Positions 17,952 through 26,914 are shown, counted from the stretch's first letter. The stretch: 42,126 bases of DNA from an uncultured Clostridia bacterium (GCA_944351415.1 CALVPQ010000013.1:1-42126), one strand, 5' to 3'. A program made the numbers and translations. Notes: generated from the letters alone by a model not told the origin.

Positions 17952-18632
17952 TTACATTGTTACGTTAATTTTTAATCCTGGTCCCATTGTAGAAGCGATT
18001 GTAACGTTTTTAAAATATTGACCCTTTGCAGCTGCTGGTTTTGCTTTTGCTAAAGCTTCAATAACTGTGTTGAAGTTGTCTACAAGTTTATCTTTACCAA
18101 AGCTTACTTTACCAATAATAACGTGAACATTGTTTGTTTTGTCTAGTCTATATTCAACTTTACCAGCTTTGGCATCGTGAATAGCCTTAGCCACGTCCAT
18201 AGTTACTGTTCCGCTCTTTGGATTTGGCATTAAGCCCTTAGGTCCAAGAACTCTAGCAACTCGCCCTACAACACCCATCATATCTGGAGTTGTGATTGCA
18301 ACGTCAAAATCAAGCCAGCCACCTTGTATTTTGCTTACTATTTCTTCAGCACCAACATAATCAGCGCCTGCTTTAGTTGCTTCATCAGCTTTATCACCCT
18401 TTGCAATAACAAGAACTTTAAGTGACTTACCTGTTCCATGAGGAAGGATACATACACCACGAACCTGTTGGTCAGCATTTCTTCCATCAACACCAAGCCT
18501 TACATGAAGTTCAACTGTTTCATCAAATTTTGCTTTTGGAAGTGACAAGAGTGTGTCTATTCCATCTGTGATGTCATAAGTTTTTTGTGTGATTGCCTGG
18601 GAAGCTTGTGCATATTTCTTACTTACTTTCAT
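17952..18632 (-). CDS. rplA: 50S ribosomal protein L1
   Basis: A 226-residue protein that binds 23S rRNA at the L1 stalk and helps release deacylated tRNA. In many bacteria it also represses its own operon. Conserved blocks are [25 protein letters not shown], the L1 signature region [28 protein letters not shown], and a C-terminal [17 protein letters not shown]. It is the last gene of the block, 10 bases after rplK, with AGGAGG overlapping the end of rplK. A terminator follows. rplJ and rplL, which often come next in bacteria, are not here. Confidence 0.97.
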   Translation of the reverse strand: MKVSKKYAQASQAITQKTYDITDGIDTLLSLPKAKFDETVELHVRLGVDGRNADQQVRGVCILPHGTGKSLKVLVIAKGDKADEATKAGADYVGAEEIVSKIQGGWLDFDVAITTPDMMGVVGRVARVLGPKGLMPNPKSGTVTMDVAKAIHDAKAGKVEYRLDKTNNVHVIIGKVSFGKDKLVDNFNTVIEALAKAKPAAAKGQYFKNVTIASTMGPGLKINVTM

Positions 18633-18642
18633 TTCTGCCTCC

Positions 18643-19071
18643 TTAGTCCACTACAGTTACGCCCATAGAACGAGCAGCACCCTCAACCATTGACATTGCA
18701 GATTCTATTGATGTGCAGTTAAGGTCTGGCATCTTTGTTTCAGCAATCTGTCTGATTTGTGCTTTTGTAATACTTCCGACTTTTGTTTTGTTTGGCACTG
18801 CAGAACCCTTTTCAATTCCAATAGCTTTCATAATTAAAATAGCTGCTGGTGGGGTTTTGAGCACGAATGAGAAGCTCCTATCTGCATAGATAGTTACAAC
18901 AACGGGAATTTTAAGCCCTGCTTGTGATGCTGTCTTCTCGTTAAATTCTTTTGTAAAGGCACCTAGGTTTATTCCGTGAGGTCCAAGAGTTGAACCAACT
19001 GGAGGTCCCGGAGTGGCTTTACCTGCGTCTAGTTGTAATTTTACAACTGCAGCAATCTTCTTTTCTGCCAT
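18643..19071 (-). CDS. rplK: 50S ribosomal protein L11
   Basis: A 142-residue protein that binds the GTPase-associated centre of 23S rRNA with L10, and is needed for factor function and stringent response. The N-terminal [26 protein letters not shown] and the C-terminal [24 protein letters not shown] are diagnostic. An upstream in-frame ATG at 19113 would add 14 residues. I chose 19071 because AGGAGG sits 6 bases before it and [12 protein letters not shown] matches family N-termini. rplA follows 10 bases on. A 219-base gap with hairpins separates it from nusG. Confidence 0.97.
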   Translation of the reverse strand: MAEKKIAAVVKLQLDAGKATPGPPVGSTLGPHGINLGAFTKEFNEKTASQAGLKIPVVVTIYADRSFSFVLKTPPAAILIMKAIGIEKGSAVPNKTKVGSITKAQIRQIAETKMPDLNCTSIESAMSMVEGAARSMGVTVVD

Positions 19072-19095
19072 TTTTTCCTCCTTTGTGGTTGTTTT

Positions 19096-19196
19096 GAGCG
19101 GGTGCAGTTCCACTCTCCCACACTTTATAAAATATTTGACAGTTTATTGTCTTATCAAGGACAATATATTTAAAAAGCTTGTGGCTTTAAATATAT
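19096..19196 (-). promoter_or_regulatory. Structured leader before rplK
   Basis: Three hairpins can be drawn on the minus strand. They are ATATATTTAAAGC / GCTTTTTAAATATAT (19164-19196), ATTGTC / GACAAT (19146-19165), and a GC-rich one, GAGTGG / CCGCTC with an 8-base loop (19096-19115), directly upstream of the rplK ribosome site. The last resembles the position of L1 autoregulatory sites in rplKA leaders. That role is inference. Confidence 0.4.
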
Positions 19197-19290
19197 CAAG
19201 TTTAATAAAATAATTATAATAGTTGTCTTGATTTTAAATATTTGTCATAAAGATTATACTCAAATCTTTATAAGCTATTTGATAAATTTT

Positions 19291-19980
19291 TTATTGATTT
19301 ATACGTCTAACCTGAGAAAGTTCTAGCTCTACTGGTGTTTCACGATTTAAGAATACAATATTCACAGAAACCTTGCCAGATTCAGTATCTATAGATGTTA
19401 CATCACCAACCTGAGCATTAAATGGTCCATCAACTATCTCTACCTTATCACCAACCTTAAGGTCTACATCAACCTTAATTTTTTCAAGGTGAAGTCTTCT
19501 TATATCATCATCAGTTAAAGGAAGAGGTCTACCATTTGGACCTACAAAACCTGTTATACCACGTGTTCTTGTGATATTGTGCCATAAATCGTCTGCATAT
19601 TTGATTTTTACTAAGATATAACAAGGCATTGACTTACGTTGAACAAGTTTTTTCTTGCCATTCTTTTCTTCAACAACATCTTCCATTGGTATAACAATAT
19701 CAAAAATTCTATCTTGTAAGTTAAATTTTTCAATAACTGTTTCAAGATTTTCTTTTGCAACATTTTCATACCCTGAAAAGGTGTGTAAGGCATACCATTT
19801 TGCTGGCAAACTATCCACAAACTCTCTATAAGTTTTTTCATCATCATAAACTTCTTTTTCTTCCGAAGTTTCCTCTTCGCTTATCTGTTTATCAACTTCA
19901 TTCTCTGGAGATTGTGATTGTGTTAAATTTTCTTGTTCAATTGTTTCATTCTGCTCTAATTTTATGTCTTTTTCTTCCAT
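19291..19980 (-). CDS. nusG: Transcription elongation/antitermination factor NusG with acidic N-terminal extension
   Basis: Binds RNA polymerase and affects elongation, pausing and Rho- or ribosome-coupling. The NGN domain starts near residue 60 (AKWYALHTFSGYENVAKENLE) and includes the MEDVVEEKNGKKKLVQRKSMPCYILVK core. The KOW domain is KVGDKVEIVDGPFNAQVGDVTSID. The total is 229 residues against a usual ~175. The excess is an N-terminal ~60-residue Glu/Gln/Ser-rich tail of low complexity. It follows secE by 9 bases in the standard rpmG-secE-nusG order. Confidence 0.96.
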   Translation of the reverse strand: MEEKDIKLEQNETIEQENLTQSQSPENEVDKQISEEETSEEKEVYDDEKTYREFVDSLPAKWYALHTFSGYENVAKENLETVIEKFNLQDRIFDIVIPMEDVVEEKNGKKKLVQRKSMPCYILVKIKYADDLWHNITRTRGITGFVGPNGRPLPLTDDDIRRLHLEKIKVDVDLKVGDKVEIVDGPFNAQVGDVTSIDTESGKVSVNIVFLNRETPVELELSQVRRINQ

Positions 19981-19989
19981 AAAAACCCC

Positions 19990-20451
19990 TTATCTCAATA
20001 ATCCCATAAGCAACCCTAAGCAATAGTCTATACCAAAGATTACAACAGCAAAAATGAGAACAACAACGAGAACTACACCTGTTTTTTTACAAACATCACC
20101 AAAAGATGGCCAAGTTACTTTTTTAAGTTCTGAAAAGGTTTCTTTAACTTTTCTTTTCACCTTTCCCTTTTCTTTCTTGTCATTTTTACCGTTCTTTTTC
20201 TTGTTATCTTTTATATTCTTTGCAGATTTTTTATCAGTTTTCACATTTTTATCTGCTTTTGCACTGTTTTTTGATGCTGTTTGGTCTTTCTCCGCTGTCT
20301 TCTCAACAGTATTAACTTCAGTTTTTATCTCTTCGCTTTGAACATCACTTTGCTCGGTAGCAGAAAGGATTGTAGCATCATCTTGTGCTACAACTTTTAC
20401 ATTCTTATTTGTATTATTATTTTTTTTCTGCGACTTTTTCTTTTTTGGCAT
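19990..20451 (-). CDS. secE: Preprotein translocase subunit SecE with long basic N-terminal tail
   Basis: The essential small subunit of the SecYEG channel. The conserved part is the last ~58 residues: FSELKKVTWPSFGDVCKKTGVV, an amphipathic helix with the W-P signature, then one membrane helix VVVLIFAVVIFGIDYCLG. Gram-positive SecE proteins are usually ~60-70 residues. Here ~95 extra N-terminal residues are Lys/Asn/Glu-rich, disordered-looking and highly charged. It lies 24 bases after rpmG and 9 bases before nusG, so it is co-transcribed with both. SecA is encoded nearby on the same strand at 21598-24333. Confidence 0.93.
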   Translation of the reverse strand: MPKKKKSQKKNNNTNKNVKVVAQDDATILSATEQSDVQSEEIKTEVNTVEKTAEKDQTASKNSAKADKNVKTDKKSAKNIKDNKKKNGKNDKKEKGKVKRKVKETFSELKKVTWPSFGDVCKKTGVVLVVVLIFAVVIFGIDYCLGLLMGLLR

Positions 20452-20475
20452 AATACCCCCTGCTATAGTGTGGTT

Positions 20476-20637
20476 TTATTTGGTTTCCTTGTGAACTGTT
20501 CTCTTTCCACAACGAGAACAAAACTTCTTTATTTCCACTCTTTCAGGATTTGCAGAAGTGTTTTTGCTTGTTGCATAGTTACGTTCTTGACACTCTGTGC
20601 AAGCAAGAATAATATTTTTACGTTTTGGTGTTGCCAT
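20476..20637 (-). CDS. rpmG: 50S ribosomal protein L33 (zinc-binding form)
   Basis: A 53-residue protein in the large subunit near the E site. It begins [21 protein letters not shown] and ends [15 protein letters not shown]. The two C-x-x-C pairs show the zinc-ribbon (C+) version. The start is supported by AGGAGA about 9 bases upstream. It is the first gene of the rpmG-secE-nusG-rplK-rplA set, as in other Firmicutes. Confidence 0.95.
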   Translation of the reverse strand: MATPKRKNIILACTECQERNYATSKNTSANPERVEIKKFCSRCGKRTVHKETK

Positions 20638-20651
20638 TTTTCTTATCTCCT

Positions 20652-20687
20652 AACAAAAAACTAACACCCCCATCAAAGAAGTGTTAG
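20652..20687 (-). terminator. Terminator-like hairpin directly before the rpmG ribosome site
   Basis: Minus strand CTAACAC (20681-20687), 13-base loop, GTGTTAG (20661-20667), then six T, then the AGGAG of rpmG. It may be a leader attenuator, a 5' stabilising hairpin, or the end of the hicB-like transcript. Confidence 0.6.
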
Positions 20688-20691
20688 CATT

Positions 20692-20720
20692 ATATTATCA
20701 CAGTTTGATTTTATTGTCAA
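20692..20720 (-). promoter_or_regulatory. Probable promoter of the rpmG-secE-nusG block
   Basis: Minus strand TTGACA (20715-20720), 17-base spacer, TAATAT (20692-20697), overlapping a TATAAT shifted 3 bases downstream. Transcription would begin at the foot of the hairpin at 20661-20687. Confidence 0.65.
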
Positions 20721-20786
20721 CAATTTATCAATATTTTTTTTATTTTATTTTGTATAAATAAGCTTTTTTTGTCGCCTATTCGCCCT

Positions 20787-21071
20787 TTAGTTCTTCTGTT
20801 TTTCATTATCAGGAAGAACTGCATCTATAAGCATGACATAATCTTCTGCTCTTGCAGATTTTTTTACACATTCAAAGTCAGTTGGTAAATTAAAATCCAA
20901 ATCATATTTTTCAATATACTTAAAATAAGCTTTCAAACATTCTCTTGCATAAAGATATGCTTCTTCAACTATTGCCCCATCTGTTGTTAGTTCTAGGTCT
21001 GGAAAAAGCACACGATAGATATTTTCTTCTTCATCTTTTATAAATACTGCTGGATAAACATAAGTTTTCAT
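20787..21071 (-). CDS. HicB-like protein without HicA partner
   Basis: A 94-residue protein with the HicB N-terminal fold. It has YVYPAVFIKDEEENIYRVLFPDLELTTDG, the usual F-x-x-E/D-x-x-x-Y-x-V-x-F-P-D-L pattern, then EEAYLYARECLKAYF. HicB normally neutralises the RNase toxin HicA, and many carry a C-terminal DNA-binding domain. This one ends in a short charged tail with no helix-turn-helix, and no HicA-sized ORF is beside it. It is therefore an orphan or a stand-alone member of the broader fold. AAGGAG lies 10 bases before the ATG. Confidence 0.75.
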   Translation of the reverse strand: MKTYVYPAVFIKDEEENIYRVLFPDLELTTDGAIVEEAYLYARECLKAYFKYIEKYDLDFNLPTDFECVKKSARAEDYVMLIDAVLPDNEKQKN

Positions 21072-21180
21072 GCCTTGAAAGCTCCTTAAATACTAAAAAT
21101 GAATGTCGATAAATAACGTTTTAAACCTTTTGTTGTCTTTCTTTCTTAAAAATTAAACATTCTTACTTTAATAGTAACAT

Positions 21181-21210
21181 AAAAAAAGTGTTTTTCAAAA
21201 CAAAAAACAC
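21181..21210 (-). terminator. Terminator on the minus strand between secA and the hicB-like gene
   Basis: Minus strand GTGTTTTT (21203-21210), loop TGTTTTG, AAAAACAC (21188-21195), seven T. It lies 388 bases past the secA stop, so the secA transcript, or a separate RNA from 21213-21597, probably ends here. Confidence 0.8.
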
Positions 21211-21212
21211 AA

Positions 21213-21597
21213 TTTTTATTAAGAACAATTAAAAAATTCTTAAAGATTTTGCCTTGAGATTTTAAGTTTTTGATTTAAAATCGATTTTTTGATAGCAGAA
21301 AGCCTTATTTATAAACTTTTAACGTTTCACTCTTCACTTAAATTTTCCCCCTTCATGGGTCCTTATTATGCAAAAATTTCTAGAAGAATTTTCAAAGGGG
21401 TGAAAGTGGCTTGAAAACACCCACAAAATCAGAGATTATGCGGGGACCCGTTGAAGCGAAACTAGGCACCTACAAAATTGTAAAATTATGTGGACCTAGC
21501 CGAAAGCAATTTTAATGCTTAATCGTTAAAATTGCGTGCCATAGCTGTTAGCTGAATTTTTAAGCATGTCAGCATTATGGCTTTGGTTGCTCACCGG
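21213..21597. other. Non-coding stretch downstream of secA with several inverted repeats
   Basis: No plausible ORF. Inverted repeats are CTTCATGGGTCC (21351-21362) with GGACCCGTTGAAG (21444-21456), CTAGG / CCTAG (21462-21466 / 21495-21499) enclosing CC-ACA / TGT-GG, and a perfect 10-bp hairpin GCAATTTTAA / TTAAAATTGC (21506-21515 / 21526-21535). It is GC-richer than neighbouring spacers. It could be a structured 3' UTR, an independent RNA, or a decayed repeat. Confidence 0.5.
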
Positions 21598-24333
21598 CTA
21601 TTGGTGGTCTTTATCCCAACAACAATTTTTATATTTTTTTCCACTACCACACGGACATGGGTCGTTTCTGCCAGCCTTAGGTTTGTCGTTATATACAGTC
21701 TTTTGAACTTGCAACCTTTGTTTCTTCTTCTCTTCTTGAGCAGCTCTCTCTTCTGGAGTAAGTTTCTTGCCTGTGAAGATAATTTTTGCAGGTTCTGGTG
21801 CTGGGGCAACAGAGCGAGGTTGTATTCTTGCATTTAAAAGAACTTTGCATGTTGTTTCTTTAATTTTGTCAATCATTGAGTCAAACATATCAAACCCTTC
21901 TTTTTTATAGGCAAGCACAGGGTCTTGTTGCCCAAATTGTCTAGAAAGAATTTCATCTTTCATTATCTGCATATTTTCAATCTGACTCATCCAGTTTATA
22001 TCAACCATTCTTAAAAGAACATTCCGTTCAATATCTTCAAAATCTACTCCTATCGCTTTTACTTCTTTGTGACGCTCTTCATATTTCTTATAAATTATAT
22101 CAAGCACTTTCTCTACTACATCATTTACATCACATTCTTCAACAAATTCTTCTGTTATGGTGTTGCTATCTTTTTCAAGAAGTCCATTTTCTAATTCTTT
22201 ATTAAGTGCTTCCAAATCCCATTCATAATATGGGCGGTCGTCTGAAATTATCTTAGTTACACTCTTTGTGACAACTTCTGGCAACATCTTCATAATTTGG
22301 TCATGAACAGGTTGTCCATCTAGCACTTCATTACGTTCTTTATAGATAATCTCTCTTTGTTTATTCATTACGTCATCAAACTGCAAAACTGTTTTTCTTA
22401 TACTGAAGTTTTGAAGTTCAATTTTTCTTTGTGATGCTTCAATTTGTTTTGATAATGCCTTAAATTGAATTGGGGTTGAATCGTCAATTTTAAAAAATGA
22501 AAGCAGTTTTCTTAATTTATCTGTTGCAAACCTTTTGAATAGGTCATCATCAAGTGATAGGAAAAATACACTTGAGCCTGGGTCGCCTTGACGGCCAGCA
22601 CGACCACGAAGCTGATTATCTATACGACGTGATTCATGACGCTCGGTGCCAACAATCTTAAGTCCACCAAGTTTTATTACTTCTTGCTTTTCTTTATCGG
22701 TTATCTCTTTATATTTATTATAGAATTTGTTGTATTCTTCTCTCGCTTTATTTAACTCTTCATCATCGACATAATTAAAAGCAGTTGCATAAGAGATTTG
22801 TTCTTCGCTGAAACCATTATCTCTCATCTCTTTTGTTGCCATAAATTCTGGGTTTCCGCCTAGCAAAATATCAGTTCCACGACCTGCCATGTTAGTTGCT
22901 ATTGTTACAGAGCCTTTTCTGCCCGCTTGAGCAACAATTTCGCTTTCCTTTTCATTGTTTTTAGCATTTAAAACTTGATGTTTTATTCCTGCATGGCGGA
23001 GAGCATTTGAAAGTTGCTCTGACTTATCAATATTGATTGTTCCGACAAGCACAGGTTGCCCACTTTCAACACATTCTTTTATTTCTTCAATAATTGCTGC
23101 TATCTTTCCTTTTTCTGTGACATAAAACTTATCAGCATAGTCTATTCTCTGTTTTGGTTTATTTGGTGGAATTGTGACAACATCTAGGCTGTAGATTGTT
23201 CTAAATTCACCCTCTTCTGTTTTTGCTGTTCCTGTCATACCAGAAAGTTTTTTATACAAACGGAAAAAGTTTTGAAAGGTTATTGTTGCAAAGGTTTTAT
23301 TTTCATCACGAATATCCACCCCTTCTTTTGCTTCTATAGCTTGATGAAGTCCAGAACTGAAACGTCTGCCTGGTGACAAACGCCCTGTAAACTCATCAAC
23401 GATAATAACTTCACCATCTTTCACAATATAATTTTCATCTCTATGCATGATAAAGTTTGCTCTTAAAGCATTATTTATATAGTGGCTTAATTCAATATTT
23501 TCAATATCCGACAAATTATCTATATGATAAAAACTTTCAGCCTTCCTTATTCCTTTGTCTGTAAGGTTGATTTGCTTTGTTTTTATGTCTATATCAACAT
23601 CACTATCCTTTCTTAATGTTCTAACAAACCTTTGTGCAACCGTATAGCCATCAGTTGACTTACTTCCATGCCCACTTATTATGAGTGGAGTTCTTGCTTC
23701 ATCAATTAAAATACTATCAACTTCATCGACAATTGCAAAGTTAAGTCCCCTCTGAACACGTTCATTTTTTGACCTTGCCATGTTATCCCTTAGATAGTCA
23801 AAGCCAAGTTCATTATTAGTTGTGTATGTGATGTCTGCAAGATAAGCATTTTTCTTTTTTTCATTATTTTGTCCATTTAGTGAAACACCAACTGAAAGCC
23901 CTAGGAATTTATAAACCTTCCCCATCCACTCAGCATCACGTTTAGCAAGATATTCGTTAACTGTTACAACATGAACACCTTTGCCTGTAAGTGCATTAAG
24001 ATATGCAGGCAAAGTTGCAACAAGAGTTTTACCTTCACCTGTTGCCATCTCCGCAATTCTTCCTTGATGAAGTGCTATACCACCAAGAATTTGAACATAA
24101 AAATGTCTCATATTAAGCACTCTTGAGGCTGCTTCTCGAACTACCGCATAAGCCTCTGGAAGAAGTTCATTTAAACTCTCACCTGCTTTGTATCTATTTT
24201 TAAATTCATCAGTGCAAGCACGAAGTTGGTCGTTTGTATATTCCTTGTATTTATCTTCTAGTGCAACAACTTTATCAGCTATTTTTCTTAGTTTCTTTAT
24301 TTGTGATTTATTTTCATTACCAAAAAGTCCCAT
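21598..24333 (-). CDS. secA: Preprotein translocase ATPase SecA
   Basis: The motor that drives unfolded preproteins through SecYEG. A 911-residue protein with helicase motifs: Walker A EMATGEGKT, AIVDEVDSILIDEARTPLIISG (DEAD-type Walker B, with the SecA-specific run), TNMAGRGTDILLGG and RGRAGRQGDPGSS (motif VI). The preprotein crosslinking domain, helical scaffold and wing follow. The C-terminus is the SEC-C zinc tail PCPCGSGKKYKNCC, which binds SecB or ribosomes in other species. AAGGAG is 6 bases from the ATG, and TTGACA-N16-TAAAAT lies upstream. This copy is the housekeeping SecA by length and tail. Confidence 0.98.
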   Translation of the reverse strand: MGLFGNENKSQIKKLRKIADKVVALEDKYKEYTNDQLRACTDEFKNRYKAGESLNELLPEAYAVVREAASRVLNMRHFYVQILGGIALHQGRIAEMATGEGKTLVATLPAYLNALTGKGVHVVTVNEYLAKRDAEWMGKVYKFLGLSVGVSLNGQNNEKKKNAYLADITYTTNNELGFDYLRDNMARSKNERVQRGLNFAIVDEVDSILIDEARTPLIISGHGSKSTDGYTVAQRFVRTLRKDSDVDIDIKTKQINLTDKGIRKAESFYHIDNLSDIENIELSHYINNALRANFIMHRDENYIVKDGEVIIVDEFTGRLSPGRRFSSGLHQAIEAKEGVDIRDENKTFATITFQNFFRLYKKLSGMTGTAKTEEGEFRTIYSLDVVTIPPNKPKQRIDYADKFYVTEKGKIAAIIEEIKECVESGQPVLVGTINIDKSEQLSNALRHAGIKHQVLNAKNNEKESEIVAQAGRKGSVTIATNMAGRGTDILLGGNPEFMATKEMRDNGFSEEQISYATAFNYVDDEELNKAREEYNKFYNKYKEITDKEKQEVIKLGGLKIVGTERHESRRIDNQLRGRAGRQGDPGSSVFFLSLDDDLFKRFATDKLRKLLSFFKIDDSTPIQFKALSKQIEASQRKIELQNFSIRKTVLQFDDVMNKQREIIYKERNEVLDGQPVHDQIMKMLPEVVTKSVTKIISDDRPYYEWDLEALNKELENGLLEKDSNTITEEFVEECDVNDVVEKVLDIIYKKYEERHKEVKAIGVDFEDIERNVLLRMVDINWMSQIENMQIMKDEILSRQFGQQDPVLAYKKEGFDMFDSMIDKIKETTCKVLLNARIQPRSVAPAPEPAKIIFTGKKLTPEERAAQEEKKKQRLQVQKTVYNDKPKAGRNDPCPCGSGKKYKNCCWDKDHQ

Positions 24334-24369
24334 GTATTCTCCTTAAAAAATATTAACACTACTTATACA

Positions 24370-24397
24370 ATTTTAATGATTTTTTACAAAATGTCAA
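24370..24397 (-). promoter_or_regulatory. Promoter of secA
   Basis: Minus strand TTGACA (24392-24397), 16-base spacer, TAAAAT (24370-24375), 37 bases before the ATG. Confidence 0.65.
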
Positions 24398-24504
24398 ATT
24401 ATTTATAAGATATTTAGTCAAGGGAGATTTTCCTTAAGCGCAATATCTTTGAAATTATGTCTAAATTTGTTGATTGATTGTTTTCAAAGATTTGGATATT
24501 AGTA

Positions 24505-24533
24505 TTGACAATAAAGCCAAATTGTTGTAAAAT
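24505..24533 (+). promoter_or_regulatory. Promoter of the 763-residue protein gene
   Basis: TTGACA (24505-24510), 17-base spacer, TAAAAT (24528-24533). AAAGGAG lies 8 bases before the ATG at 24589. This and the secA promoter are divergent within a 255-base gap. Confidence 0.8.
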
Positions 24534-24588
24534 ATTTCATGAAAAAAGACCTTAATAAGTATATTTTATTAGGTAAAAGGAGCAAATT

Positions 24589-26880
24589 ATGGGATTATTT
24601 AAAAACATTATTTCAAAATTTTCTGGATTGTTTTTAAAAAACAATAAAAAAGCTTTAAAAATTACTGATATTAAACAAGCTAATAAAACAGTTGCAAAGA
24701 CTAATGATGGTCCTCAAATAAGAACTGGGCTATCAAATTTTGAGCATAAATCTGGGTTCTATGAAGGTAAAGCTGTTGACCACTTTGCTAAATATTTTGC
24801 TGATAAAAATTTGCAAGACGTGGTTGAATTTGTTGGAGACCTTAAAAACTTTGCCAATCCTTCTGAATATGAAGAAAAAATAAAAACTTTGAATGCTCAA
24901 AGAAAACAAGGCTTTGAAGATGCCACTATGCTTACAGTTGAAGGACTTTATCAATATTTAGCTGGTGGGCAAAATCTTTCAGAACAAGACAAAAAAGCCT
25001 ATTCTCTTATTGCAAAACAAACACAATCAAGAGCTAGAGCGCTTGCTTATATTAAAGCCAATTTTGTTGGAATTTGCAATATGAAGGCAATCTATGGTGA
25101 AGAAGGCGATAAAGCCTTTGCAGAGCTTAAAAAGATTGTTAAAAATTATGCTGATGCAAGTATTAATGGCTACACAATGCCACAATTTAACCCTGAAGTT
25201 GTGAATAGTGATGTTTATAATGCCGACATCTATGTTAAAGGTGCCACTTATGCACAAAGACGTTGTGATGACCTTCTTTTTGAAAGAGTAGATTTTGAAG
25301 CTTCAAGGGCACAAGATAATACCCTTGCAATTCAAAATGTTAGCAAAAATGTTAAAACTTACGATAAAAGTATAGATGAAATTGCAAAGCGCAATAAGAC
25401 TATACAAGATATTGATGAAAAACTTGCCCAAGGTGAAAAAGTTTTAGATAAACTTGCTGCTCTTAAAGATGCTTATGATGAAAACGAGGACGAGTATGCA
25501 ATCAGCTTAAATTGGGTTAAAGGCTCAGATATTGTTAAACCAGCAGCTGAACGAAGAGATGAGTTTATGAATGCTTTTCTTAAAGTTGCAAGAGACTTCC
25601 CTGTTGCATACTATGATGATGGTGTTGTTGAAGGCAAAACAAAAGGTTTTTCTTTAATTATTGATAGAGATACACTTAGTGACGACCTTGATAATGCTAA
25701 AACTGATGATTTTCAAGTTATCTTTAAAAATTCATTATCACCTTATGATGCCCTTGTTGATGCTATTGCAGTTTATAACAAAGATAAAACCACTGACCAC
25801 TCTAATGACATATTCAAAACTAAAATTGAAGTAGATAAGCATGGCTCAAGAAAAACTTATCTTTACACAACACGACAAGAAAAAATCATGAGAAACATTT
25901 TTGAAATTATGAAGTTATATGCTCAAAGTGTTGTTAATGGTAACAATTATCAAGTTGGAGATAATCTTCTTGAAAACTTTAAATATAAAAATGTTAAACA
26001 TGCCCCTACCCCTAAACAACTTAAAAATGTTAGTGATGTGATTTTTGGAAACAATATTGGAAAAGATGCAACTATTGAAGTTACTTTTAATAAGCTTAAT
26101 GTTTCTCAGCTGAAAACATTGTGTGACTTTATAAGAAGTAATGAGGCTGTTAGTTCTTTCATTGAAAGTGATAAAGATATTCGTGATTTTGAAGTTGATA
26201 GCCTTCTTCTTGAGATGCTTGACCCTTCAGTTGCAAATGAACGTGATTTGAAACTTCCTGCTGTTATGAATGCTATGCAACGAGAAGCTATTGATAGCAC
26301 AATAGCTTCTGCTGAAGAACAAATTGAATTATTAAATAAAAATAAAGAGGAAAATGTTGCCGTTAGAGATGAAAACTACTTAAAAGCCGACGAAAGCCTT
26401 ATTAATCTTCGCAAAATTAAGAGTGAAGTTGAAAAACCTCGCGAAGTTGATAGTGATAGCTCTGCTGCAAGCGAAACTGATAATGTTCGCGGTCAAATTG
26501 TAACAGGAATTGATATGCTTCTTGCAGTAGAAGATTTGCCTGAGAATGCCTCTACAATTGATGACAATACTCAAAGAATTGGTAAATCTAAAATTGAACA
26601 AAATTCGGAAGATGATGGAAAGAAAGTTAAAACTTATGCAGACGAAATCTCAAGAATTGAAAAAGAAGCTAATAAGGTTTCTATTCAAATCAAAGAGGAC
26701 CAGATGGATATTGCATGCTTAGATAATTCACCTGAAGCTAGAGCTAAATACTATGAACTTTATTTCTCTAGTGCCGATAATGAAAAAGTGCTTAACTTTA
26801 TGGTTGATATTGAAAATATTGTGACCAAAATCAAAGCTGCAGAAAAGGCTAAATCTGTTGAAGAACAAGAGGTTGAATAA
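24589..26880 (+). CDS. Large intracellular protein of unknown function (763 residues)
   Basis: I recognise no family. There is no signal peptide or clear membrane helix. The first 21 residues (MGLFKNIISKFSGLFLKNNKK) could form an amphipathic membrane-touching helix. The rest is mostly helical and charged. Coiled-coil-like stretches lie around residues 255-300 (KTYDKSIDEIAKRNKTIQD) and 565-625 (IASAEEQIELLNKNKEEN), and a low-complexity acidic segment DSDSSAASETDN near 625. It has its own promoter and a perfect 13-bp terminator, so it is not in an operon with the 1965-residue gene 269 bases on. Codon usage and long clean reading frame argue that it is real. Its position beside secA and a second unknown giant is the only functional hint. 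Confidence 0.75.
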   Translation: MGLFKNIISKFSGLFLKNNKKALKITDIKQANKTVAKTNDGPQIRTGLSNFEHKSGFYEGKAVDHFAKYFADKNLQDVVEFVGDLKNFANPSEYEEKIKTLNAQRKQGFEDATMLTVEGLYQYLAGGQNLSEQDKKAYSLIAKQTQSRARALAYIKANFVGICNMKAIYGEEGDKAFAELKKIVKNYADASINGYTMPQFNPEVVNSDVYNADIYVKGATYAQRRCDDLLFERVDFEASRAQDNTLAIQNVSKNVKTYDKSIDEIAKRNKTIQDIDEKLAQGEKVLDKLAALKDAYDENEDEYAISLNWVKGSDIVKPAAERRDEFMNAFLKVARDFPVAYYDDGVVEGKTKGFSLIIDRDTLSDDLDNAKTDDFQVIFKNSLSPYDALVDAIAVYNKDKTTDHSNDIFKTKIEVDKHGSRKTYLYTTRQEKIMRNIFEIMKLYAQSVVNGNNYQVGDNLLENFKYKNVKHAPTPKQLKNVSDVIFGNNIGKDATIEVTFNKLNVSQLKTLCDFIRSNEAVSSFIESDKDIRDFEVDSLLLEMLDPSVANERDLKLPAVMNAMQREAIDSTIASAEEQIELLNKNKEENVAVRDENYLKADESLINLRKIKSEVEKPREVDSDSSAASETDNVRGQIVTGIDMLLAVEDLPENASTIDDNTQRIGKSKIEQNSEDDGKKVKTYADEISRIEKEANKVSIQIKEDQMDIACLDNSPEARAKYYELYFSSADNEKVLNFMVDIENIVTKIKAAEKAKSVEEQEVE

Positions 26881-26882
26881 AC

Positions 26883-26914
26883 AAAAAAGCATAAATGAAA
26901 GTTTATGCTTTTTT
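26883..26914 (+). terminator. Terminator of the 763-residue protein gene
   Basis: Perfect 13-bp stem AAAAAAGCATAAA / TTTATGCTTTTTT with loop TGAAAG, two bases past the stop. Confidence 0.92.

Noticed and set aside
19072..19113. Longer L11 with 14 extra residues
   Set aside because: AGGAGG lies inside it just before the standard start.
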